In this document: positions 1 through 10,555 of the stretch, one piece after another
How the letters are laid out: the number at the start of each line of letters is the position of its first letter
Position numbering within the stretch: the first letter of the stretch is position 1
Source: Platycnemis pennipes
Lineage: Eukaryota; Arthropoda; Insecta; Odonata; Platycnemididae
Direction of reading: 5' to 3'
NCBI GenBank assembly: GCA_933228895.1
Contig: OW121846.1
Location: 113,043,054 to 113,107,053, forward strand
DNA length: 64,000 nucleotides
Notes under the pieces: generated by a model
What the model was told of the DNA's origin: nothing
Database searches by the model: none
What the model saw: the letters and a program-made list of their open reading frames with translations, nothing else
Made by a program: the position numbers and the translations under genes

Positions 1-96
1 GGAGGATTAGGAGGAGGAGGAGAGGAGAGGAGGAGGAGGAGAGGAGAGGAGGAGGAGGATTTGGAGGAGGAGGATTTGGAGGAGGAGGAGATTAGA
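1..96. repeat. GGA/GGAGGA low-complexity tract
   Basis: Purine-only run of GGA-type triplets with a few TT interruptions (GGATTTGGAGG). It is a simple-sequence repeat at the window edge. No gene is visible in it. Confidence 0.9.
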
Positions 97-930
97 ATGT
101 CCGGGCACCGTTGCTACTTGTATTGAATAAAAATATATAGATGGGGACTGTGGGATTTCATTTACTTAATGAAAAGTGGAACTTTTCTGCTATACATAAT
201 TGTGACAGCCGCCCCAGTGTCCACAAGAAACTGATATTTTTTCCTCAATACACTTACTGATGTGTTCCACCGAGTTTCCGGTGACAGAGCCGGAATTTAT
301 TTACTCCCCTGTAGTTGCAAGAGTATATTCTTTAAAGGTTTCAGCGTCCATTGGGCGCAATTGTAGACCAAATCACTGGGAAACGTTTCAATAAAACCTC
401 GTATTAGACTCGTGCATTTCATATCACTACCATTACATGAGCGCCAGACGTTGACTGACAAAATACATGAAGATTAGTTAACAGTGTATTCATTTTTGTC
501 TATCGCAGCAAGCAATTTCTCGTCTCTTGGGCTGGGGATCCAAGACATTTCCCACAATAGGTGAGCTGCTGCGCGGCGCATTGCGCTGAGCCCGGGTCCT
601 GCGGCCGGTGATAACCTCAATAAACGAAAGTAGGCGCAAAACATTTGTACACAAAACGCTTCTTATAACTTCATTTCATGTATCTGTGTAAGTATCACGA
701 CGGGGCACCGTGGGACTTTTTTGTAGGCTTCGATTTCCGAAAAAATATTCCATGTGCTCTTCATTTTGTATTATTTATTAAGTTATTGTGACGCCTTTAA
801 CACACAAAAAGGGTACACTGTTGAGACTGGTTCATTTCTCAAATATGTGAGTGCAAAAAGTCCGCCCGCTAAAACCCAAAATTATTGCGCGAATCAGAAG
901 TCCTTACTTTCGAGACATGTGAAAGATAAC
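97..930. other. No recognisable gene; AT-rich unique-looking DNA
   Basis: The only open frame, at 754-957, lacks any family resemblance and runs into the start of the MITE at 931. A GC-rich patch at about 560-615 stands out from the surroundings but has no identifiable function. Confidence 0.5.
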
Positions 931-1447
931 GGGGGCGTTGACTCGGAACCGAAATAGCAATTTTGTACACGAAATCGTTAGATGTAAACGAAAAACGAAT
1001 TTTAGTGAAAAAATTAATCTTCTAACCATTCACTCATAAATCCAAAATGTAAATAAGCAAAAGGTGACGCCCACCGAAAAAGCTGCTGTGATAGCATTGA
1101 CGTCATTTTCCACCCGTCCTTGACTACTTTTTGAAGAAGGGAAAGGGACGGGGGTTCTCGGAAGGTCTGCTCGTACAGATCCTGTCGCAATCATTCCCAT
1201 TGGGAGAGCCAGCTGTGTCCCCCCCATTGCGATAAGGCAAAGTAGCTTCGCGGGTTCAGTTGTGATTGGACGAAGTAGATACACGTCAGAGGTTGCACCA
1301 CGCCCACTTTTCCGAAAGGGTTAAAAACATGTTTTTCGCCGCTTATAACTCGGGAAATAATTGACGGATCAAACATCGGAAAAATAGGGGTCTTTTTATT
1401 TTACAAACTCTATCAGATTCGGCAATTAAAAAAATATGGTTAACGAT
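931..1447 (+). mobile_element. ~520-bp MITE family, copy 1
   Basis: Non-coding repeat that recurs at 48310-48828 in the same orientation and at 56509-57040 inverted. It starts GGGGGCGTT and ends near ATGGTTAACGA. In the better-preserved copies the ends form a short inverted repeat (GGGGNCGTTTAC). Internal landmarks shared by all copies include a GCTGTGTCCCCCCC-like run, CACCACGCCCACTTTTC and CTCTATCAGATTCGGCAA. No open reading frame is conserved between copies, so it is read as a non-autonomous DNA element. The superfamily was not determined because no clear target duplication was found. Confidence 0.75.
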
Positions 1448-1742
1448 TTTCAATACGACATTCGTATTGAAAATAAATTATGAATTCATATAGCCTGAAT
1501 TCTATTATTTCCAGTCGTACTACTTTTGCCCGGATATTCCTATTTTGTCCAGCCAAATTGCGTTTCCCGACCACTGTGCAGCGGACCGACGACGGACGGC
1601 CAATTGTAGGGAGGGCACTTGAGTGACGACCTCAAGGGAGCAGTGACCATATCACTGCGTGGGTGGGGGACATGTGCATAGACGCCTAAATAAAATTTGG
1701 CTATGTTAAATAAATTATTAGCGGATCGCGACCAAAAGAAGG

Positions 1743-2432
1743 GAAGTGAAGGATAGAGTAATAGAATATGTTAATGAGAGTTTGGAATGGGTGTTCAAGA
1801 AGCTAGAAGCATATGTCATGGACCCAAATTGCTGAATTAGTCCAATTGACCCTAGAAGAGATGGGTTATACCTTAATAGCAGAGGAAGGAAAAAACTTTG
1901 CGATGTGTGAAGAATGCGGTGCATTATTATGGTACAAGAAACTAGACCAAGTTTCAGGACGTGTAATCGACAGAAAGAGATACATGATGGTAGCAGGAGC
2001 GAAGACGAAGTGCCAACAAGTGAACATCAGAACAGCCAATGGGCACCTGGAGCAAGCAAAGATAAGATGAAAATGGTATCACAGGTCAGAATAAATGAGC
2101 TGGAAACAGGTCCAACAAAGAGGATAACTGTCAGTAATCCACTAAATGAAGTAATCCATTATGAATGGTGCAAGATACAGGCTAAAAAGTGTTACACTAA
2201 AGTAAAAGGGAATGTATTGCTGATGAATGGGCAAAGTGTTCTAGCCCACATTGACAAAATTAAGTTTTTTGTTGCTAGACATCCACTTTCAGGGTTACGT
2301 CTGACAGGAACTCACCTAGCTCGTGATATTGAAAACCACGTTAAATCTAATAATTATGCTATTACCCAGCTGGACTATGTTAGTAGATACAGGTGGCTTT
2401 ATATTTTAACCAGAAAAGATATAACCATTTAA
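1743..2432 (+). pseudogene. LINE ORF1-like remnant with esterase-like C-terminal segment
   Basis: In one frame, with one stop, the translation contains VNESLEWVFKKLEAY followed by SPIDPRRDGLYLNSRGRKKL. The DGLxLN..G motif resembles the last block (Asp-x-x-His) of SGNH-type esterase domains found in ORF1 of some CR1/L2-type LINEs, here with Tyr in place of His. The frame is open again from about 1914 to 2432 (172 codons), with no recognised domain. Endonuclease and reverse-transcriptase pieces of a decayed LINE lie downstream at 3487 and about 6850-8360 in the same orientation, so these may be one element split by later insertions. The esterase assignment rests on one motif and is tentative. 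Confidence 0.4.
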
Positions 2433-2547
2433 GTAGGGAATTCTCATGCACTGCAAATGAATTATTAGGTTTTATTTATATCAATTCAAATGCATGGAAT
2501 GTATACTATAGTACCTATTAACTTGCAGGAGTGTACCACTCACCTAA

Positions 2548-3460
2548 TAAGGTGGGTGCTCCTGTTATAGCCATGCTCCTGATATGGACATCCCCCTATT
2601 TTGAGATAGCTAGCCAAAAACTCCACTGGATATCATCAGCATCTAATGAAGAGGCCTCCTAGTGTGCCATGTGGTCACAACCCATCCTGCCAGGTTGAGC
2701 AATAGATCGTCAGTGGAGTGCTTTGAGTTTATCATGAGACCTCTTCTTGCTTTTCTTTGTTAAGTCTCCTTACTTTTATGCTTGTTTTTATTAGACGTTA
2801 TTCATGAATACCATCATATTGCATTGTTTTTAATGCTCTTTCGATTGGTGTTGTCAATTCTGGCATACCTGTAACAAATTGTCCGTAATCAACCAATTGT
2901 TGTGAAAGCTGACCAACTCCTGATATGGCCACCCAGGTAGCCATATAAAGTGCACTTCGCTTTTATTTATTCTCTTGGTACTGCTAATGCAAGATAGGTC
3001 GTTGCACATCGAATACTTGACTTTTACTCCAGTCACAAATAATTTACAATTTTGAAAAATGGAGTAATGTCAATTTCGTAAACAACTTCACTTTTAATGG
3101 AAAATCTTGCTTAAAATATATAATATTTAATTTAAAAAGCATTATTTAGCATCATAAGTATTTTTTATTTTTAATTTTAGCAGAACTGCACTTTGAAACT
3201 GGGAAAAATCACGATGTGTGGAAAATAGAATAAGGGTGGCCATATCATGTGCATGTATTCCTGAAATGGCCACTCGGTAGACTTTTTGAATTTAATTTTT
3301 TTTTAAATATTAAAACCATTTTTATGAAGAAGAAATTTTTTTTGGTGGAAGTCTATTTACCTGAAAATGATTTTTTTTAATTTCGTTAATTGTTTGTGCA
3401 AAATGGCAGCTAGAAAAATTCTCACACCTTAGCATGACCATATCAGGGCCACCCACCTTA
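2548..3460. mobile_element. Short-TIR DNA element with reiterated CTGATATGG motif
   Basis: The left end reads TAAGGTGGGTG and the right end reads CACCCACCTTA, an inverted pair that would leave a TA target. Degraded copies of CCTGATATGGCCA occur near both ends (2570-2590, 2922-2945, 3235-3265, 3435-3455), as subterminal transposase-binding repeats often do. There is no coding frame. It sits between the ORF1-like and endonuclease pieces of the decayed LINE. A TA-target (Tc1/mariner-like) assignment is inference. Confidence 0.45.
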
Positions 3461-3486
3461 GTTCCCATTGTGATTTTGTGAGTGAC

Positions 3487-3690
3487 TGATTGGAAATTTT
3501 GGCTCTGAATGCAAATTTTCCAATAATTCATGGAGACTTCAATCTAAACTGGCTGTCAAATTCCAAATATCCTGCCGAGTTGAAGAAAGCCAATAATTAT
3601 GGTGGGTATATACAGCTGGTCAAAGAATGTACCTTACCCATTACAGCCAAAGTCAAATTGACATTGTCATTACAAACCAGAAAGATATAG
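3487..3690 (+). pseudogene. LINE endonuclease fragment
   Basis: The translation contains IIHGDFNLNWLS, the conserved GDFN segment of the apurinic-type endonuclease domain of non-LTR retrotransposons, followed by a stretch typical of the region after it (YGG..QLVKECT, then the ...VITNQK-like end). It is only about 66 residues long and flanked by decayed sequence. The hAT at 3900-6211 separates it from the RT portion near 6850-8360, and both lie on the plus strand, so they are probably one LINE of the Jockey/CR1/L2 group. Confidence 0.6.
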
Positions 3691-3899
3691 TTATAGGTAT
3701 TTTAAATGAGACTAAAATCACATATAATTTTATGGTAACAGTTCAGCTTCATATGAAGGCGAGTAACATGTTGAGTTTGGGTGCCAATGATGAGTGACGG
3801 AGTGGATGCAAGCAACTGGGTTCTCTCTCCCATGAGTGACACAGTACTAGTTTTAAAAGAAGATAAACAGAAGTCAGGAACTGGGAAGGTACATTGATG

Positions 3900-6211
3900 C
3901 AGTGGCGGATCTATGGGGGGGGCTATAGCCCCCCCCATTGGGTGGAAACATACACTAGATATAATCGAAATTTTGTAGGTTACCACTTTGTAAAAAGTAT
4001 TTAGTTATATTTTATAAGTATCAAGTTATATCAGTTATATTTAGTTACAATGGAGAAAGCTCTACATTTCAAAAGTCTATGTAATCTGCTCCTGGAATTT
4101 CAACCAAACATGTTGGTCTAATGATCGCAAGAAAAAAAGCAAACATAGTTGAGCAAAATGGAAAACGATTGAAACCCATAATAAAAAGAATACTATTTTG
4201 TGTCCAGAACAACCTCCCCACGAGGAGCCATCAAGATGATGGCAATTTGAGCAGTGAAGAAGACCAAGAAATGGCTCTTCAAGGGATACAGGGGGTTTTC
4301 AAAGCCTCTTGTCATTTAGAATAGATGCAGGCGACAAAGACTTAAAATGACATCTTTCGACATGCAAACGCAACAACACACTTATTAGCAAAACCATCCA
4401 AAATGATGTGATAGAATGCACTGGTGATTATTTACGTTAGAAAATTGTTGAAGATGTAAAAAAAAAGCCAAATATTTCTTCATAATATGTGACGAGACTA
4501 CCGATGTTAGTAGGAAGGAGCACCTTACATTCTGTGTACGATACATTGATATGAATAAATCCATAGTAAAGGAGGAATTTATTGGCTTCATTGAGCTCAA
4601 ATCAACAACGAGCTTGGCTATAAAATCAACGATAGACGAAGAGATGTCAAAACTTGGCTTGTCATGTGATTACCTGTGTGGTCAAGGGCACGATGGAGGA
4701 TCAAATATGGCGGGACATTTACACGGCGTGCAAGCTTGAATATCGCAGCAACAGCCACTCGCAATTTACACTCCTTGCTTCAGTCACTTCTTGAACTTGT
4801 GCATCACAAAATGTTGCGAAATCCCAGCAATAAGAAATGTTACGGGAACGGTTGGAACGGTTTCTGTCTCCCTATCGGCCTCCACTCATCGAGTAAAATG
4901 CTCTTATCGATGTTCTCGAAAAGATGAATTTCTGCGAATCAAAGAAACAGAGACTGAAGGTACTTTACTCTACACGATAGGTCAAGAGACATGATAGCGT
5001 CATCATCTTTAAAGAGTTAATTGTTCCTGTTGTCACAGTACTGGAAAATTTGATTGTCAACAAAACGTCAGAAGTGTCGTCTGAAGGGTACATGTTATCC
5101 TGCGCCATCAAAAAAGGCGAATTTGTAGTTGGCCTTGAAGTTGCAGCCTACTGCCTTGGTTTAACTTTAAGACTAAGTGAACGGTTGCAAATCCCCAAGC
5201 AGGATATCTTGTCTGCTTTAGTTAACGTAACTAACATTTTGGAGAACTTCAAAAATATTCGGCGCGAAGCCGAACTTGAGTTCAAAAGTCTGTACGAAAA
5301 CTCCCTTCAAGTTGCAGATGAGCTGGGGTTTGAAATAACAACACTGAGAACATGCATACGTCAAAGAAACAGAATCAATGCGCCCGCAGAAAATCCTGAA
5401 GAATATTTCAGGAGATCAGTCTTCCTGCCTATTTTGGATCATTTTATTTCAGAGATAGATGCAAGATTCAGCAGAGGTTTCTGTGGAGTCCTTCCTCTTG
5501 AAGGCCTCATTCCCTCCAACCTATCAAGAAAGGGAGATTCCAGTGGACGAAATAATCAGCATATTTAGCAAGGCTATGAATAGACAGATGAGTGTAGAGA
5601 ACTGGGAAAATGATTCATTACGCAGCTTCCACAACTAGGTGAAGAATGTCATTATTGCTTTTTAAATTAAACCGCTGTATTCAATCGGAAGTAATTTTTT
5701 TACTATTTTATAGCACCCATAATAAATTCCCCCTTTATTTGTTAAGTATCTCTAGTTCAAAGATCAACAAGCAGTCAAATTTAAATTAATTATAATTACA
5801 TTTTGAATGTTTTTTCCTATTTTAACTTCCTGACTGTTGTTTAACGTAAAAATTTAGTAAGATAAACAAATTAACTTATCTAGTCATAAAATTGATTTGT
5901 CTATATTTGTGTTCCTTATCATTAACCCAAACTTTAAAAAATAGATAAAGCATCATCATAAGTTTTTATTATTAATATTACCGGTATTTCAATCTAGGCC
6001 CATAATGACCACCAAAAACCTTTTACTAATAAAACGACCTACTACATGTGCATAGTAGTGTCTTTTTTTGTCTAAGCATTAGCCTAAAACCGCCGTTTTT
6101 AAATCTTGAAAATCCCAAATTTCCAAAATCCGCGAACCCCCCTTCGGCTGAGGGGAATTACCCAGACCCACGATTAGCCCCCCCCTTGGTCAAAACCTAG
6201 ATCCGCCACTG
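3900..6211 (+). mobile_element. hAT transposon (ZMYM1-like type), degenerate
   Basis: Perfect terminal inverted repeats CAGTGGCGGATCTA are flanked by an exact 8-bp duplication CATTGATG (3892-3899 and 6212-6219), the hAT hallmark. Total length is about 2.3 kb. G-rich and C-rich tracts next to each TIR are typical of this hAT lineage. The coding region at about 4121-5640 is broken. The element landed in the decayed LINE whose parts flank it. Confidence 0.92.
4121..5640 (+). pseudogene. hAT transposase remnant (ZMYM1 / '52 kDa repressor'-like)
   Basis: Several frames together resemble transposases annotated as zinc finger MYM-type protein 1-like or 52 kDa repressor-like. Segments seen include SCDYLCGQGHDGGSNMAG (4640-4735), a region around CAIKKGEFVVGLEVAAYC, and the long open piece 5050-5568 with LKSLYE-like and YFRRSVFLPILDHFISEID segments. 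Stops and frameshifts interrupt it throughout, and the C-terminal dimerisation region is truncated. It lies inside the hAT with matching TIRs and on the same strand, which supports the call. No functional protein is expected. Confidence 0.75.
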
Positions 6212-6219
6212 CATTGATG

Positions 6220-6849
6220 TCTTGATGTGCACTCAAAGTGTTACAAGGAGCTAATTTTCAAATGTAAAATGAATCAAATTGATAGCCTTAGCCGTGAAAT
6301 TTTTCATAAAAATAGCAATTATGTAAATATGAATGTGAATGATATATATATGAAGCATTTACAGAAATTTTCTAAGCATAATGGACATCAATAAGCCTAA
6401 AATTAACATTCAGTGTAGAGAGGGAAAACAATACTACATAATTTGTGATTCAATACTGACATATTACATGCAATAAATAGAAACATAATATACAAAATAC
6501 ATAAGTAGAGTAAAATTGATGCAGGTTTGGGGACATAAAAGGCTGTAATGCAGTTGTCTTTAAAAATGAAGCATGTGATATATGAATAATATGAGAGAAA
6601 AATTGATGGAGTAGGGATTAAATGTAGAAGACTTTAGTCTTTCATTGGTATATAAATTGGATCATTATGGTGAAGACCATTTTGGGAAAAGTAGTGGAGG
6701 ATAAGCAAATGATAGCAGAGGAATGCTACCAGTATTTCTTTGAAAGTATTAAGGATATATAGGTTCTATTTAAAAACACAACCTGAATTTTGAGCTGGAA
6801 AAGAATGCATCCTTTGACTCATTTGACGAAGTAGAAAAGAATCAAGTTT
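6220..6849. other. AT-rich remnant, probably interior of the decayed LINE
   Basis: No frame longer than a few dozen codons is convincing. Short matches to LINE-like coding (for example EECYQYFFESIK around 6720) suggest this joins the endonuclease and RT remnants. Beyond that nothing is recognisable. Confidence 0.35.
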
Positions 6850-8360
6850 AAAAAATAATGAATGATTATCCAAGAAATGAAGCTCTGATAAGATTAATTT
6901 CTGTTTCCTGAAGTATTATTATGATTAATTATCAAGCAATTTGATATTTTTGATAAATCCTTCCCAAGAGCAAGGAGTGATTTCAAATCAACTGAAAATA
7001 GCAACTACTGTGCTGCATAGAAAGATACTTGGATTTAAAAAAACCAGAAGATTTTCAACCTATAACCTATATGTCAAGTGATATTGTGACGATCTTGGAA
7101 AGAGTAGTGTTAGAGCAATTACTTTGTTAATAGAAATTAATTGATATAATTGATAAGTATCAATAATGTTAATAAAAATTACTTGATATTTATCAGTAAG
7201 GATTCAGAATTGGACACAGTTACAAGAGAGCTGTGCAATGTATGTAATTAATGAATGGATATATTGCATGGGTTGAAACAAAGTAGCATTTGATTTGTTT
7301 CCAAATGCTAACAGAGCATTCAAAACAATTGACAAAAATAGACTAACAGAAAAATTAATGAAATATGGGAAGGGTGAGGTGATTATAACATGGATTGACA
7401 ATTACCTTAGAGACCGCTATCAGGTTGCAATATTGGAAGACTTAGTATCAAGTAACATCAGAATAAATTTGGGAGTTCTACAGGATAATGTGTTAGGACC
7501 ACTATTATTTCTATTATACATAATGGATAGAGGAAAAAACATGAAATTTTGTAAGTATCATTTATCTACCGACAATGCCGATAATTTATGTGGCAGGGCA
7601 GAGTCCAAAGCAAGAAATCACATGAGTAAATGAGGATTTCAATTTTTTTGAATGGTTTGCTATTGAAAATGAATGCAAAATACTCCTAAGAAATTATAAT
7701 TGGTATACAAACAAAATATTTTAGAGCTATAAATGATCACCAAAAGACTATCATTGATGACTGTGAGGTGAAACTGGTCAAATCTAAAAATATTTAGGAA
7801 TGATGATTGACAGGAAGCTGAACTTCAAGGAGAATATTGATCATACTTGTAAAAATATTGCAAAAATATAAGGTTTCATGTGTGGAATAAATAAATATTT
7901 AACATCTACGACAACCTAACTAATATATACTTGCATATTCTACCACACTATAATTGCTGCACAACTGTAATGTGTTTAGTTGATAACACAGAATAATATG
8001 CTACAAATACTACAGAACAGAGGTATAAGACTAAGACAAAAATGTGACAGGTATACTAAAATTGAAATTGCTACATATCTTAATATGGATGGATATTAGT
8101 GAATATTTATAACACAATGTATAAATCTTTATTTATAAATAAAAATTGGGATGTCAAAATATTTTGTTAACGTCCCAATACACAACAGTGATTTTCAAAA
8201 TTTTAATGCAGAACAGAGACTTCTACCTTCCAATGAGAAAGAAAACACCATCACAGGCCTCTCTGTCATTTACAGGGGATTGCCATTATAGAACTCATTG
8301 CCCTCAGAACTAAAGGAATTATAATTTTTTTAAATTAAGGATAAAAGAATGGTTGCTCAA
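6850..8360 (+). pseudogene. LINE reverse-transcriptase remnant (Jockey/CR1/L2 type)
   Basis: Frame-shifted pieces of a non-LTR RT can be read in order. They include KKPEDFQPITYMSSD (thumb of the NYRPI region), FGFRTGHSYKRAV, the palm region FPNANRAFKTIDKNRLTEKL, then VLQDNVLGPLLFLLYI, and MKFCKYHLSTDNADN where the catalytic YADD motif is lost. RT-connection sequence with MIDRKLNFKENIDH follows, then a C-terminal tail. Many stops make it a fossil. It is much more decayed than the hAT inserted upstream, consistent with an older insertion. Confidence 0.7.
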
Positions 8361-9640
8361 TGCAAGACCCTGAGGCTATGTTAACCCAAAAGGCATACAC
8401 ACACTTGTAATTTAATATTAAATATTACACGTAATGTACTATAAGGAATGTAATATGTATTAAGGAATAAAAGGTATTCTTTTACCGATGGCATAAAAAG
8501 GAAGTGTAAGAGGTATTGTGTCAGCATGTACCTAAGTTTCAAAATACGTAAGGTTGTCAGTATGTTTTTTTGCAACAGCTGGCATTGCTATTTTTAGAAG
8601 TATTTACTTGATTATTATTAGATTAGCTTTAAGCTAAACAAATGCTATTAATATTACTAACTGTGTACAGTGTATAGTATGTGCTATTAACTGGCAATAC
8701 TTAGGAAAACAGAAACTGGAGGGGTAATTCTGCTTATACCACAGCCACTCTATCCTACAGAATAGCTTTCCTTTTTTTTAATCCCTTGCAGAAAGATTAC
8801 AACTCCTGGAATGTGTATTTGAAGCCGGTCAATAAAATGACATTAAGTATCTTTCCTAATAATTAATAAGTAAAAATTTAAGGCAATGTAAAAATACGAT
8901 GGCAAACTGTAGCATGCCAGTCAATTCTAGGTATGACGTCAAAAGCTATATAACGCATTTCCACTCTTTCCTCTCCCTGACACTAAGTGGTGATGTGAAT
9001 GCCAGTTCACACGATGCACTCTGTGAAAGTATAGTAACAAATATATGACGAGCATTTATTCAGTTTATTCATTATTTAACTATAATTATTTAATCAGTTG
9101 ATTCGTTTACAATAGTTATTTCACTATGTATGCTTTGAAATTTTGCCATGAAAAACAGCCAGGCTTCACAGTACCAGAAGACTACAAGCAGGGAGAGTAG
9201 GAGATTGGGAAACGACTTTTAATTCCATATTCAATGGTCAAGCTATGAGAATTTTATTAATCTTGTTTACCAGAGCTTAGGATCTCGGAAATGCAATAGT
9301 GAGTTCAGGCGATGAATATTCCCTATGTACCTCACTATGTTATCTAGCATCAACATTGCTGCTGCATTTCTGTGCTTTATCAAATAAACTAATAATTTGC
9401 ATTTAATTTTCCTGTAAACTGGGAATTCTTAATCCAACTCATTTGCATATAATGAATAAATTTATGGTGATGCATGAATCGCAATCAATAAACCCTGTTT
9501 TCAATGTGAAGGATACTATCCCAATGCAACCTCATTGCAATACTTGCCTTAAGTTATAGCATACTTGTCATAAGAACTAACTCTAGCATACAACACAATT
9601 TCATCAATGATAACACAACTTCTAAAATTGAACACTGCAC
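8361..9640. other. No recognisable gene; region downstream of RXYLT1
   Basis: AT-rich DNA without a credible coding frame, RNA gene or clear repeat. It lies between the LINE fossil and the 3' end of the RXYLT1 transcript. Confidence 0.5.
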
Positions 9641-10155
9641 TTTATTGTCTCAGAATGAAATCTGAAAAGAAACTAATTTGGAGTAATAACTTGTAAAATG
9701 TAATGGCCGAGCAGGCTTTACAAGTTGCCTCATGGTAGAGATTTGACTGCTTGACCTCTCAATACCTCTAATGAGCACATTAGAGGTACATATAGTCTTC
9801 AATGAATCAGGATACCTGATGTGGAAAACTTTCCCAGAGGAAATAATTAACCTGACTGATGGATCAAGAACTCCTACTGACACACTTTCAAAAGATGAAC
9901 TAAGTGGAACAGAAAGAATAGCATCCTAAAATTAGGTATAGATCCTTCAATAACATATGCATTTGTCTTGTTATAAACACCTTACAAATTCATGATTTTA
10001 TGTATTACTAAGACCAAAATTTCAAACCATATCTGCATGTGTATTTAAAACCATGTCAGTAAAAAAATTCAATCAGGAACAAGAGAAGAGAATTAGGAAA
10101 TCTTACATTATATGTCTGTCACATGTGAAGTTAAAATTGAGATTTATTTCAATGT
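9641..10155 (-). other. RXYLT1: Putative RXYLT1 3' UTR with poly(A) signals
   Basis: On the minus strand an AATAAA hexamer occurs at 10148-10143, only 8 bases after the stop codon, and another at 9646-9641, about 510 bases after it. The second would give a conventional 3' UTR length. The UTR end is inferred from hexamers only. Confidence 0.4.
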
Positions 10156-10555
10156 CTACTGAAAGAAAACCTTCCTTGTCACACTAATAAATAAATCCCT
10201 CATTGTAATTTTGAAGTGTTTATACCACTGTACAGTGGCAAGCCTTCGCTGCACTTTTTCATCAAGTGTGAGCAGTCTTTCTTCAGCCAACAAGCCAGGA
10301 AGAGCAGACCAGTTTTTTATGTATATTATGGGAGCACCATGATCTTTCAAAAGCCTAAGGGGTGCCAAATTATGATCACGGTCACAGTTCCCTGGGGTAA
10401 CCACATCTTCCACAACTGGGATACTTCCAAGGGAGAGGGACTCATAAATTCTGTAACATTCTGTGTTTTCACCAACAGGACTCAGAGTGAGGTCTGATTT
10501 GTGCAGAGCAGATATATACCTTTGAAGTGAGAATTCTGTTTCCAAAGGACTCCAT
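10156..10555 (-). CDS. RXYLT1: RXYLT1 coding exon 4 (catalytic C-terminal part)
   Basis: 400 nt starting after the acceptor CATTTTCAG. It completes the Lys codon, then reads WSPLETEFSLQRYISALHKS through the GENTECYR motif, SIPVVEDVV and a YIKNWSALPGLL segment to the TAG stop at 10156-10158. The C-terminus ends RKVFFQ. This is the best-conserved part of the protein. Confidence 0.93.

Noticed and set aside
754..957. 67-codon open frame as a gene
   Set aside because: It overlaps the edge of a MITE and has no family resemblance or splice context.
10216..10497. Plus-strand open frame opposite RXYLT1 exon 4
   Set aside because: It is the antisense shadow of a well-conserved exon.
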